DNA of 50,036 nt from the NCBI GenBank assembly GCA_937893835.1, contig CALCSS010000042.1, positions 1 to 50,036 on the forward strand, given 5' to 3'. The notes under the pieces are model-generated. The model searched no databases. It saw only the letters and a program-made list of their open reading frames with translations, and was not told where the DNA came from. The number at the start of each line of letters is the position of its first letter. Position 1 is the stretch's first letter. The position numbers and the translations under genes were made by a program. Origin of the DNA: an uncultured Fidelibacterota bacterium (GTDB lineage: Bacteria > Fidelibacterota > Marinisomatia > Marinisomatales > UBA1611). Positions 1-8,692 of the stretch are shown here, one piece after another.

Positions 1-1392
1 TCCCGCGGCTTTAAGGGCTAAAGCTTTAAAATAGTTGAAATATATATTGTTCTCATTCCCTTTTAAAAATTTTTTAATGGCTCCCTCGTAGTTGCCCTCC
101 ATAAGGTCTGCCATACCAGACAGACCATAAAAGCCGTACATTGCCGTGGGGTCTTTTATCTCTTCTTGGTTTTTTTTCAGCTGCTCCAGATTTTTTCTTG
201 CTAGGTCATATTTGCCAAACAATATATTTACCCAAGCGGTTTGAAAGTGTGAGTCGCTTTTTGCTTCTCTGAAAACATTGTCGTCTTTTATTAGTTTGGC
301 TCGGCTTTGATCTTGTTCAATACTATTGGCCAAAGACTCGTAGGCCTCTTCTTCCATTTGATTGTGGGCGTAGCAAATCATTTTGTGCCAACTGGTTTGG
401 GATTTTACTTGCAGGAGACCTGCCTTGTCAAAGTCTTTTGTTTCAAGCTGGTTCTCTACCCTTAACAGTCTGTCGATGGCGCCAATGTAGTCGTTGTCAA
501 AAATATACGAGTAGGTTAAATAGAGATTAAGGATAAACCATCTGCGTGGTACGTCTTTGTTTATCTCTATTGCGCTTTTATATCTTTCCCTTGCTGTTTT
601 TAAGTCTCCTGAGAACATATAGTTGTGTCCAGAAACAATATATGCTGTACCTTCTGAAGAAAGACCTTTTCTTTTTTCAATAGATTTTTCATATAAGGGT
701 TTTGCTTTTTCAAATTCTCCCAACTGTCTATAGCAGTTTGCCTGAAGATGATAGGGCAACCCATGATCTGGTCTTATTCTTATCAACTCTTCGCCATACC
801 TCATTCCAATATTAACGTCTCTCTTTTCCTCTGGTAGCATCACCTGTGTACCCGCTGCTATATGGTGCCCCATTAAAAGAGAATATGCATTATAACTATC
901 AGGATTTAGTTCTATTGCTTTTTTTAAGGTTTTAATTGCATCGTCAAGTTCATATCTGTCGCTTTGTACTTGACCAAGCCAAACATACGAAAGGTAAGAG
1001 TCTCCATGATTTTCAACAAGCCACTTTGCGCTTTTCAGTGCTTCATCCATGTCTCCGTTTCTATATGATTCGTTTATTGTTAATATCTTCCTCTCGGCCT
1101 CAGATGCATTAACCACACTTTTTCTTGCTAGTTCTTGATGTTCTTTTCTTATTAAGGGGTCTTGTGACATGTAAAATTCTAGTGCCAGAACGAAATTGGG
1201 ATCAAGGGCCAGGGCTGAGTCCAGATGTTTTTTTGTCTCCGGACCATCACCAACATCAAAAGAGAGCATTGCCTTTTTATAATGAACTAAGGCATCTGGA
1301 GACGTTGTTGTTATGGGAAGTTCTATTATTATATTTTTTTCACACCCGAAAAAAGTTACAATTATTAAAAGGAAGTATATTGTTCTATTCAT
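1..1392 (-). CDS. TPR-repeat lipoprotein (partial, runs off left edge)
   Basis: Translated by hand from the ATG at 1392: the N-terminus MNRTIYFLLIIVTFFGC is a lipoprotein signal peptide with a lipobox ending at Cys17. The frame appears open to base 1 in the parts I translated (about 464 residues), so the C-terminus lies outside the window. The mature part is a chain of helical pairs of TPR type, for example a stretch with YVWLGQ, DDAIKTLKKAIELNPDSYNA, and later YRQLGEFEKAKPLYEKSIEK and GDLKTARERYKSAIEI. TPR lipoproteins are generally periplasmic or outer-membrane scaffolds; no enzymatic motif is visible and no specific partner can be named. It is read in the same direction as the surA operon but is separated from it by about 300 bases, so it is probably transcribed separately. 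Confidence 0.8.
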   Translation of the reverse strand, partial: MNRTIYFLLIIVTFFGCEKNIIIELPITTTSPDALVHYKKAMLSFDVGDGPETKKHLDSALALDPNFVLALEFYMSQDPLIRKEHQELARKSVVNASEAERKILTINESYRNGDMDEALKSAKWLVENHGDSYLSYVWLGQVQSDRYELDDAIKTLKKAIELNPDSYNAYSLLMGHHIAAGTQVMLPEEKRDVNIGMRYGEELIRIRPDHGLPYHLQANCYRQLGEFEKAKPLYEKSIEKRKGLSSEGTAYIVSGHNYMFSGDLKTARERYKSAIEINKDVPRRWFILNLYLTYSYIFDNDYIGAIDRLLRVENQLETKDFDKAGLLQVKSQTSWHKMICYAHNQMEEEAYESLANSIEQDQSRAKLIKDDNVFREAKSDSHFQTAWVNILFGKYDLARKNLEQLKKNQEEIKDPTAMYGFYGLSGMADLMEGNYEGAIKKFLKGNENNIYFNYFKALALKAAG

Positions 1393-1688
1393 TATTCTTA
1401 TCCGTTTTGTAATAAAAGATAGCATTGTTTAATTAAACACATATTATATTGGTAGTATTATAAAATTAACTTCTTTTATATACTATATTATTTATATAGT
1501 GTGTGAGTTTGTGGAAAATTATTCTATTGATATGGGTTTGTTTGTTATTATTTGAAAATAAAAAAGAATCTTAAACCCATGCTTTATGTGGAAAACAAAA
1601 ACAAAGTGTTAATAACCGGCGTTTTTTGAACAAAACAAACCAAAAACACAAAAACGCAAACCAGAGGTTTTTTTGTGTGGAAAAACCC
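1393..1688. other. AT-rich gene-free region with DnaA-box-like repeats (candidate origin or regulatory region)
   Basis: No gene fits here. The left half (about 1393-1505) is extremely AT-rich. Three identical nonamers TGTGGAAAA, the reverse complement of TTTTCCACA (a common DnaA-box variant), lie in the same orientation at 1510-1518, 1587-1595 and 1676-1684. Two inverted repeats are present: ATGGGTTT (1532-1539) with AAACCCAT (1573-1580), and GCGTTTTT (1619-1626) with AAAAACGC (1650-1657). An AT-rich stretch beside clustered DnaA boxes is the usual layout of a bacterial unwinding region. The boxes are not the perfect TTATCCACA form found upstream of dnaA, and the gap also must hold the promoter of the TPR gene and the 3' end of the surA operon. 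I infer a candidate oriC element, not a proven one. Confidence 0.4.
1666..1687 (-). terminator. possible weak terminator hairpin after surA
   Basis: Immediately after the surA stop codon the transcript can form a 7-bp stem GGTTTTT/AAAAACC with an 8-base loop. The stem is AT-rich and no clean U-run follows, so termination would be weak. One DnaA-box-like nonamer overlaps it. Confidence 0.25.
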
Positions 1689-2966
1689 CTACCCTTCCAT
1701 TATTTGTATAAAAAACCTATTCCTTGCTCTTTCAATCCAGTCCCTATACCAATCCATTTTCTTTTTGTTTAATGCCATCGCCTCTATGTCGGGCCAGTGG
1801 TCTGTTGTGTTAGGCCTCCCCCCTTTCTTAATCCCCTCAAACCACAACAAATGAAAACCGAGGGATGAGTTTATTGGCGCACTACAGGAGTCCATGCCTA
1901 TTATATTGATGGCTTGTCCTATTTCTGGAATAGAATAATTAGTGGGATCGATCCAGCCCAGGTCTCCACCTATCTTCCTTGTGGTCTCGTCAAAGGTATG
2001 TCTTTTAACGGCAATCTTAAAGTCTTCAACTGTCTTAATAGAGTCCTGTTTAAGTTTTGTTGCAAAATCAAAAGCCTTCTTGTTGTCGTCCATTGTTTTT
2101 TCAGGGATTGAGAGAATATGCCTAACTTTTATTTTCTCTCCTTGCTTTGCCATGGTTTCAAGAAGGTGAAAACCGAACGAGGTTTCAACAGGGCCAACAA
2201 CCTCTCCAATATCAGCGGTAAAGGCGGCCGTTTCAAAGCTTTTCACCAAAGAACCTCTTGTTACCCACCCGAGTGACCCTCCACTGTTTTTAGAACCAGG
2301 ATCTTGAGAGTGTTCACTGGCAAGAAGACCAAAATCCGCCCCACCCAAAACCTGTTCTTTTATTGAATCTAACAGAGAGACAGATTTGTTTTTGGAGCTT
2401 TCACTTGGAGATATGGGAATGAGAAGGTGTCGAACCTTGACCCTTGTTGGTATTGGTGGAAGACTGTCTCTATATGTTTTATAAAACTCAACGACATCAC
2501 CCCTTGTGACATTGATAGAGTTTAAGAGTTGTTGTTGGTATTTTTCTGATATTAGGCGATCTCTCATATCATACCAAAACTCTCGCCTAAAATCACTTAA
2601 AGACTGCCCCAGTATTTCAACGGCCCTTTTCTCGCTCCCAGCTTGGGCAACCAACATTTGAACCTGTTGTTCCAGGTTTTGATCAACCTCTTTTTCTTCA
2701 ACAAAGATTGAGTCAACCTCTGCCATTTCAAGTAAGATTTTTTGATCTACCATTGATTGCAACACAGATCCCTGAAGCCTCAAAAAAGACCCAGGGTCTT
2801 TGGAGGGGTCTAGTCCGTTTTGAACCGCGGTCATGTTGACCATCTGTGCAAGGTCGCTCTTTAGTACAATATGTTCCTCAATTACAGCAGCAACACCATC
2901 AATGTATTGAGGCTGTTCTTGTCCAACAAGAAAGGTCGTGAAAACGCAAAAAATAAATTTTTTCAT
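1689..2966 (-). CDS. surA: SurA-type periplasmic chaperone / peptidyl-prolyl isomerase
   Basis: 425 residues. The N-terminus MKKFIFCVFTTFLVG is a Sec signal peptide. Next comes a SurA N-terminal helical chaperone region beginning with the typical VAAVIEEHIVLKSDL. Two parvulin (PpiC) domains follow: the first, about 175-272, has VRHLLIPI, a GGSLGW core and SSFGFHLL-type ending; the second, about 278-385, has VRHILSI, GGDLGWI and SSLGFHLL. SurA escorts outer-membrane beta-barrel proteins across the periplasm to the BAM complex. The gene starts one base after the stop of the upstream lipoprotein gene, so the two are translated from one mRNA. This is the last gene of the leftward rpmH-yidD-yidC-mnmE-mnmG-mfd operon. 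Length and domain order are normal for SurA. Confidence 0.9.
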   Translation of the reverse strand: MKKFIFCVFTTFLVGQEQPQYIDGVAAVIEEHIVLKSDLAQMVNMTAVQNGLDPSKDPGSFLRLQGSVLQSMVDQKILLEMAEVDSIFVEEKEVDQNLEQQVQMLVAQAGSEKRAVEILGQSLSDFRREFWYDMRDRLISEKYQQQLLNSINVTRGDVVEFYKTYRDSLPPIPTRVKVRHLLIPISPSESSKNKSVSLLDSIKEQVLGGADFGLLASEHSQDPGSKNSGGSLGWVTRGSLVKSFETAAFTADIGEVVGPVETSFGFHLLETMAKQGEKIKVRHILSIPEKTMDDNKKAFDFATKLKQDSIKTVEDFKIAVKRHTFDETTRKIGGDLGWIDPTNYSIPEIGQAINIIGMDSCSAPINSSLGFHLLWFEGIKKGGRPNTTDHWPDIEAMALNKKKMDWYRDWIERARNRFFIQIMEG

Positions 2967-2967
2967 A

Positions 2968-3708
2968 TTATTGATACTCTGGGTTTATAAAAATGTTCGT
3001 TGTTTTTTTAAGACTGTCTAGTAGTAGAAGGTGTTTTTTCGAGGCCTCAGTTTTATATATTCGTTGGTAGATCTCATCAAAAACTTCATCAAGTCCTTTT
3101 TGTGAACCCTTTGGATGTCTATTTAAAACCTTTAAAACAGAGATCTCACCACCCAAAACAATGGGGCCAACTGCGCGTTTTTTACCTAAAAAAAGTTCGT
3201 TGTCTATGTTTTTTGAAAAAACACCCCGCTCGACAATGTCAGACAACACCCTTATTACTGAAAAACCATTAATGTCCGGGTTTTTTTGAGACCTAAAAAT
3301 AGAGGCAATCCTTCTACCTTCTTTTTTGGTTGCTACTACATACTGCTCTATTCGCACCTCGTCCCGCACCCTTTTAAAATGGTCTTTGTTTTTTTCATAA
3401 TAAGACCTTATGTCTTCGTTTGAAATGTTTATTCCTAAAGATGCCTCACTTTCAAGAAAAGAAGAAATCAAAAGCTGGTCATAGTAGAGGTCTCTTTTTG
3501 TTAGTAGCTCCAGATCTTTTTCAAACCCTCTTTTCTTTGCCTCTAAAAGAAGAACGGTGTTGTTTACCCAGTCTTCAGTGCTTGTTTGGCGACGATCCTT
3601 TTCTTTAAGCTCAACCACGCCAACCCTAGCGTAGACACCGAGATTGCCGTCTTTATTTTTTGAACAAGACACCAGAACAAACAAAAGAAAATAAACAACG
3701 ATACGCAT
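2968..3708 (-). CDS. SurA/PpiC-like lipoprotein chaperone without a parvulin domain
   Basis: The frame is open further upstream, but I place the start at the ATG at 3708 (246 residues) because it begins with MRIVVYFLLFVLVSC, a lipoprotein signal with Cys15, and because it lies 16 bases after the mfd stop. A longer start would run inside mfd. The body resembles the helical N- and C-terminal part of SurA-type chaperones (DWVNNTVLLLEAKKRG, a NEDIRSYYEKNKDHF segment, then RDEVRIEQYVV), but no GGxLGW parvulin core is present. It is therefore probably a membrane-anchored periplasmic folding helper that works with the true SurA encoded one base downstream. The family call is by resemblance; the function is inferred. 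Confidence 0.65.
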   Translation of the reverse strand: MRIVVYFLLFVLVSCSKNKDGNLGVYARVGVVELKEKDRRQTSTEDWVNNTVLLLEAKKRGFEKDLELLTKRDLYYDQLLISSFLESEASLGINISNEDIRSYYEKNKDHFKRVRDEVRIEQYVVATKKEGRRIASIFRSQKNPDINGFSVIRVLSDIVERGVFSKNIDNELFLGKKRAVGPIVLGGEISVLKVLNRHPKGSQKGLDEVFDEIYQRIYKTEASKKHLLLLDSLKKTTNIFINPEYQ

Positions 3709-3724
3709 AAAAACAGACTGGAAG

Positions 3725-6700
3725 TTAGTCCTCGCTTGATGCAGTAAACAAACGAACAAAAGAAAATAACAAACCAAAAAGGTCCCCCTCTTTGACCAGG
3801 TGAAGAACAATTCGCAAGGCGCTTGAGTCAACTTCTTTGAATTGTATGTGGTCTAGGTTTTTGTCTTCATAGCGCCCAACAGAGGACAGAAAATCAAGCT
3901 CTTTTTGTTTGTCAACCTTTCCAACCAGAAACCCCACAGATGAGGACTGAATATCTAGCTCCAAGACAGGTGTCTCGGTGTATAAAATGCGAACCTTTGC
4001 TACATAGATCAGGTTTTTTGTTGGTTTTGGAATGGGTCCAAAAACATCGACAAGACTTTTTTCAATTTTAGACAATTCTTCTAATTTTATTGCGCGACCA
4101 ATTCTATAGTAATAGTCAACTCTCATAGACATATTTTCAACATACCCCTCCTCTATACTTATTGGTATCCTTGTGTTTATTTGCGGTTGAAAACAGGCTG
4201 TTTTCTCGGAGGATCTTTTTTTCTGTATTTCTACGTTTAACAGATCACAATATAGTTGAAACCCAACAGACGATATGTGCCCACTTTGTTTGTGACCAAA
4301 GAGGGCTCCAGACCCCCTAATTTCAAGGTCTTGCATTGATATGTTGTACCCAGACCCAAGGGCCGTATTTTGTTCTAGGGACCTTAGTCTTTTAAAAGCA
4401 TCTTTTTCAAGTTGTTTTTTTGGTATGAGAAGGTGGCAGTAGGCCTGCCTGTCGCCTCGTCCAACCCTGCCGCGTATTTGATATAATTGAGCAAGTCCAA
4501 GATTTTGGGCGTCTTTGATTATGATCGAGTTTGCGTTGGTTACATCAAGACCAGACTCTATTATTGTCGTACAAACAAGAATCTCAATTTTTCCCTTAAA
4601 AAAAGACAAAACAGTTTCCTCTAGCTCTTTTGACTTCATTTTTCCACTTGCACCAGCTACAACACTATTTGGGAATTTATTTCTTATTTTATCAACAGTC
4701 GACGGGATTGAGGCTATGTCGTTGTTCAATAAATATACCTGACCAGAACGAGAAAGCTCAAAACGTATTCTCGAAAAAACCAAAGACCAGTCAAAATACT
4801 TAACAGATGTCAAGATGGGCCTCCTTGTTTCTGGGGGCGACATCATAAGGCTTATATTCTTAAGGCCCACAAGCGATTGTTGCAGCGTTCTGGGAATGGG
4901 GGTAGCGGTCAGAGTTAGCACATCAACGCCCCCCCGAAGGTTTCTAATGGTTTCTTTGTGTTTAACCCCAAATCGATGTTCTTCATCGATGATCAAAAGT
5001 CCAAGGTTTGGCAGGTTGACATCGCTTGATAGAATTCGATGAGTACCAACAAGAATATCAACGTTGCTATTTTGTAGTTCCTTTATGGTTGAGCTTTGGT
5101 CTGCGCGACTCTTAAATCGAGATAAAAGACGAATCCTTACACCAAAAGCGCCCAAGCGCTCTTTACATGTTATATAGTGTTGGTCTGCAAGGATAGTTGT
5201 TGGGCAAAGAAAAACGGACAGGCGGTCCGATAGAAAGGCCTTGAACATTGCCCTGATTGCAACTTCTGTTTTTCCAAACCCCACATCACCACAAACAAGT
5301 CGATCCATCGGTTTGTCACCATTCATTTCACGGAACACCTCGTCAATGGTTGTTTTTTGGTCAGTGGTTTCTATAAAAGAAAAGGACCCTGAAAGAACAC
5401 CGTCAAGGTCGTTGTCTTCCAAATACCTAAACGGTCTTGTTTTGTTTTTATTTGAATATCCCATTAGAACATCCAGAGCCACACTTTCTGCGGCATCTTT
5501 TGCCTTTTTTACCTCAGATGCCCATTTTTTAGACCCCAGCCTAGAGACCCTTGGTTTTCTTCCAGAGCCAATGTATCGGTGGACAAGGGAGATTTGGTCA
5601 AGGGAAACATATACGAGGGTATTATTTTCGTATTCAATCTCAATGTTTTCTTTGTTGTTTTTTGTCCTTATCCCCTTATATATGCCAACACCAAAGGTCC
5701 TATGAACAACGTGGTCACCTACGCTTGTTTTGCTTATGGAAGCCCGGTCAAAAACGACCTGCTCTGCCCCGGTGCTCGGTGACCATTTTTTTATAGTGTT
5801 TCTAGTAGAAAAAATATCGTTTTCAGAAACAATAAGAATAGACACCTTGTCAGACACGAGGTTACTGTTGATCGAACCGTGTATAGTTGATGAGAAAAAG
5901 TCATTAGAAAACAGGCTCCTTACCCGGCCGCCATCCTTGGCGACGAGAATTGTCTTTTTTAATTCAAGACCAGCGTCAGTTAGCTTATTTGCTCTTTCCT
6001 TTGGTGTTTTACCCGAAAGAGAAACCTCTTTAAGGCCGAGGTGTATCACGCCACCACCCAAACCACTACAAAGAACAATCCCCCCAGGTTCCATTAAAAC
6101 CTTGATTCTTACAAGAGAGTTAAAACGGTTTATAATATCAATATTATCAACAACTTGTGGAGAGTCATTATAGTCGTCAAGATGTAGTTTTTTTGTGTTT
6201 TTTATCGAAAGCTGGGTGCTAGGGTCATAAAGCGCAATGTTTTCAATCTTGTCATAATCAAAAGATATCCTAAAGGGGTTTTTGAAGTGATGTGGATACA
6301 CATCAAGTACGTCACCTCTCAAGGAAAAAAACCCCGGTTCGGTTGCCATGTCGGATCTTTCATAGCCAATGGAAAGAAGGTTTTCTGATACGAGACCAAC
6401 ATCAACAAACTCCCCTCTCGTGAAGGTGTTTTTTTGAAACTCCTTGTTTATGTTTTTCGATAAAGATTTCTCTTTTAATGAGTGTGTTGACCCAACACAA
6501 CAATAGCCCGGACCCGAGCCTAGCCGAACCACGGCCTCTTTTCGAAACCTGATGTTATCAAGGCCAAACCCAGGTATTGCGCCCACCTCTTTTTGAGGAG
6601 GGTAAAATAAAAAAATGCGGTCATCGTGCTCAAGGCATGAATTATAAAAACTAAAAGACTCATTGTCGTTATCAAATTCTAAAAAAAAACTTTTATTTGT

Positions 6701-6838
6701 GAACAACAAATGTTCTTTTAAAAAAAGAACGGCTGAGTCCGTTGTCAGGCCACCAACCCCACCACCGTCACACAAAGAAAGATGTGCCTCATTGGTAAAA
6801 ACACACGAGAGGTCCCTATGTTGTTCCACGTGAAACAC
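3725..6838 (-). CDS. mfd: Transcription-repair coupling factor Mfd
   Basis: 1037 residues, somewhat shorter than the usual roughly 1150. Mfd removes RNA polymerase stalled at lesions and recruits UvrA. A degenerate UvrB-like N-terminal module (to about 350) includes DMATEPGFFSLRGDVLDVYP. The RNA-polymerase interaction domain begins at VGDHVVHRTFGVGIYKGI (373-390). The RecG-like motor has Walker A GDVGFGKT (517-524), DEEH (618-621), a TATPIPRTL motif and the RGRVGRG motif VI. A C-terminal TRCF domain follows. The start GTG at 6838 lies inside a parS site and overlaps the mnmG end by 23 bases, so translation is coupled. In many bacteria rsmG or parAB sits after mnmG; here mfd does. The exact start is uncertain because the N-terminal residues encoded by parS (MFHVEQ) are not typical of Mfd. 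Confidence 0.93.
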   Translation of the reverse strand: MFHVEQHRDLSCVFTNEAHLSLCDGGGVGGLTTDSAVLFLKEHLLFTNKSFFLEFDNDNESFSFYNSCLEHDDRIFLFYPPQKEVGAIPGFGLDNIRFRKEAVVRLGSGPGYCCVGSTHSLKEKSLSKNINKEFQKNTFTRGEFVDVGLVSENLLSIGYERSDMATEPGFFSLRGDVLDVYPHHFKNPFRISFDYDKIENIALYDPSTQLSIKNTKKLHLDDYNDSPQVVDNIDIINRFNSLVRIKVLMEPGGIVLCSGLGGGVIHLGLKEVSLSGKTPKERANKLTDAGLELKKTILVAKDGGRVRSLFSNDFFSSTIHGSINSNLVSDKVSILIVSENDIFSTRNTIKKWSPSTGAEQVVFDRASISKTSVGDHVVHRTFGVGIYKGIRTKNNKENIEIEYENNTLVYVSLDQISLVHRYIGSGRKPRVSRLGSKKWASEVKKAKDAAESVALDVLMGYSNKNKTRPFRYLEDNDLDGVLSGSFSFIETTDQKTTIDEVFREMNGDKPMDRLVCGDVGFGKTEVAIRAMFKAFLSDRLSVFLCPTTILADQHYITCKERLGAFGVRIRLLSRFKSRADQSSTIKELQNSNVDILVGTHRILSSDVNLPNLGLLIIDEEHRFGVKHKETIRNLRGGVDVLTLTATPIPRTLQQSLVGLKNISLMMSPPETRRPILTSVKYFDWSLVFSRIRFELSRSGQVYLLNNDIASIPSTVDKIRNKFPNSVVAGASGKMKSKELEETVLSFFKGKIEILVCTTIIESGLDVTNANSIIIKDAQNLGLAQLYQIRGRVGRGDRQAYCHLLIPKKQLEKDAFKRLRSLEQNTALGSGYNISMQDLEIRGSGALFGHKQSGHISSVGFQLYCDLLNVEIQKKRSSEKTACFQPQINTRIPISIEEGYVENMSMRVDYYYRIGRAIKLEELSKIEKSLVDVFGPIPKPTKNLIYVAKVRILYTETPVLELDIQSSSVGFLVGKVDKQKELDFLSSVGRYEDKNLDHIQFKEVDSSALRIVLHLVKEGDLFGLLFSFVRLFTASSED

Positions 6839-8684
6839 TCTCCTTCACCGCGTGAATCGCAAGAACAGCCATGTCTGACGGTGTTATTCCAGAAACCCTC
6901 ATTGCCTGGCCCAGATTTTCAGGTTTTATGGTTGAGAGTTTTTCAATGGCCTCACTAGACAGACCCGGAATTGCGCCATAGTTTAAATCGTTTTGTAGTT
7001 TGATTTTTTCATTTTTACGCAATGAACGCATTTCAACGATACACCTTTTTATGTATCCCTCATATTTTATATCTGATTCAACGTCGTATATGGTGTCATT
7101 CACAAGCCAAGCTGGATGTTCTGGCGGATATTCTAAATATCTTTTTGGAAGGTCCCAGATTGAGACCTCGTTCCTTTTTAAAACATCCTTTGCTGGTGCT
7201 GAGTGTTTAAGGTGGGTTATTTTTTTAATCTCATCAGGCGCCATCGACCCCCCTAACCCCTCTCTCATGTTTTGTTTTTGCTTAATTACGCTCAAAAGAA
7301 GGTCTTCAAGGCTTTTTCTAATTGACCCACACTCTACAGCTTTTTCAAGTAACCTGTCTGGTGTGTTTGAATATCGAAGAGCCAATCGAAACTCAGCTCG
7401 TGAGGTGAACATTCTGTAGGGCTCAAGAGTGTCTTTGGTTATTAGATCATCAATCATAACCCCAATGTAAGAGGAGTCCCTAGTAAGAACAAGTTGCTCT
7501 TTACCTAAAACCTTTAATGAGGCATTTATTCCACAAACTAAGCCCTGTGCAGCGGCCTCTTCGTATCCCGAGGTACCGTTCATTTGACCCGCAAAAAAGA
7601 GACCGGAAACATCTTTCGTTTCTAGAGTGTTCTTCAGTTGCGATGGAGGGAAAAAATCATATTCTATCGCATAACCAGGTCTAAAAAAATCGACATTTTC
7701 AAGACCCGGAATAACCCTTAAAGACTCAATTTGTGTTTCTTCTGGTAGGCTCGTGGAAAAGCCATTGAGGTAAATTTGATCCGAGTTTGTCCACTCAGGC
7801 TCTAAGAATAAAAGATGGGAATCCCGGTCTGGAAATTTAAACACCTTGTCTTCTATCGACGGGCAATACCTTGGGCCCACCCCACCAATGTCACCAGAAA
7901 ACATTGGGGACCTGTCTCTGTTTTTTTTTATGATTTGATGTGATTCGTCGTTTGAATATAGGGTGTGGCAAGGTTCGTTTGTTGGGTTAAATGTTTTGGT
8001 TGAATATGAAAAAGGAACCGGGTTGGTGTCTCCAAGAGAAAGGTCTGCCTTGCTCCAGTTTATTGATTTTCTATTTAACCTGGGTGGGGTTCCTGTTTTT
8101 AGTCTACCCGATTTAAAACCAGCCGATTCGAGGTGTTGTGTAAGTCCCTCTGCTCTTTCCTCACCCATTCTACCCGCATTAATTTTTCTCTCTCCAATGT
8201 GGATCGTTCCTGATAGAAAGGTACCCGCCGTTAAGATGACGGTCTTTGAATAAATCTGCTCAAGACTCCTTAGCGTAACCCCAGCGACTCTATTCTTTTT
8301 ATATAACAGAGAAACTACCTCGCCAGTGATTATTTCAACGGAGCTTTTTTTAATCTTTTCAAGAACAAGTTTTTCGTAGCACCTCTTGTCTACCTGTGCC
8401 CTAGGAGACCAAACCGCCCTACCTTTTTTCTTGTTTAGAATTTTAAATTGTATTCCAGAGCTGTCAGTGGTTGCTGCCATTTGGCCACCTAAGACATCTA
8501 TCTCTCGAACCATTTGTCCCTTGGCCAGTCCGCCAATTGCGGGGTTACACGACATTCTTCCGATTGCGCTAGGGTCCATTGTTATAAGTAGGGTTTTGAT
8601 TTTATAGTGGTCACATATTAGCGCAGCCTCAACACCTGCGTGCCCACCACCAACAACAACAACATCAACCCTATGGTGTTTCAC
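6816..8684 (-). CDS. mnmG: tRNA uridine-5-carboxymethylaminomethyl modification enzyme MnmG
   Basis: 622 residues, normal length. With MnmE this FAD enzyme installs the cmnm5 group on wobble uridine 34 of several tRNAs. The N-terminus VDVVVVGGGHAGVEAA (7-22) is the dinucleotide-binding fold. SCNPAIGGLAKGQMVREID, GTFLSGTIHIGE and the GYAIEYDFFPP/GLFFAGQMNGTSGYEEAAAQG blocks are hallmark MnmG sequences. The start is GTG at 8684, only a few bases after the mnmE stop at 8691 and inside a parS site. The 3' end overlaps the start of mfd. It lies in one operon with its partner mnmE, as is common near replication origins. Confidence 0.97.
   Translation of the reverse strand: MKHHRVDVVVVGGGHAGVEAALICDHYKIKTLLITMDPSAIGRMSCNPAIGGLAKGQMVREIDVLGGQMAATTDSSGIQFKILNKKKGRAVWSPRAQVDKRCYEKLVLEKIKKSSVEIITGEVVSLLYKKNRVAGVTLRSLEQIYSKTVILTAGTFLSGTIHIGERKINAGRMGEERAEGLTQHLESAGFKSGRLKTGTPPRLNRKSINWSKADLSLGDTNPVPFSYSTKTFNPTNEPCHTLYSNDESHQIIKKNRDRSPMFSGDIGGVGPRYCPSIEDKVFKFPDRDSHLLFLEPEWTNSDQIYLNGFSTSLPEETQIESLRVIPGLENVDFFRPGYAIEYDFFPPSQLKNTLETKDVSGLFFAGQMNGTSGYEEAAAQGLVCGINASLKVLGKEQLVLTRDSSYIGVMIDDLITKDTLEPYRMFTSRAEFRLALRYSNTPDRLLEKAVECGSIRKSLEDLLLSVIKQKQNMREGLGGSMAPDEIKKITHLKHSAPAKDVLKRNEVSIWDLPKRYLEYPPEHPAWLVNDTIYDVESDIKYEGYIKRCIVEMRSLRKNEKIKLQNDLNYGAIPGLSSEAIEKLSTIKPENLGQAMRVSGITPSDMAVLAIHAVKESVSRGTT
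6822..6837. promoter_or_regulatory. parS site (ParB-binding centromere)
   Basis: TGTTCCACGTGAAACA is a full 16/16 match to the known parS consensus TGTTNCACGTGAAACA. It overlaps the end of mnmG and the beginning of mfd. parS sites cluster near bacterial origins and load ParB for chromosome segregation. Confidence 0.93.
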
Positions 8685-8692
8685 GTGAAACT
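8677..8692. promoter_or_regulatory. parS site (ParB-binding centromere), second copy
   Basis: TGTTTCACGTGAAACT matches the parS consensus at 15 of 16 positions (last base T instead of A). It spans the mnmE stop and the mnmG start codon, 1.86 kb from the other parS. No parA or parB gene is in the window. Confidence 0.9.

Noticed and set aside
1607..1615. TGTTAATAA as a fourth DnaA box
   Set aside because: Two mismatches at the most conserved positions of the box.
5241..5705. Rightward 154-residue open frame inside mfd
   Set aside because: Antisense shadow of the Mfd coding region, with no signal for initiation and no recognisable domain.
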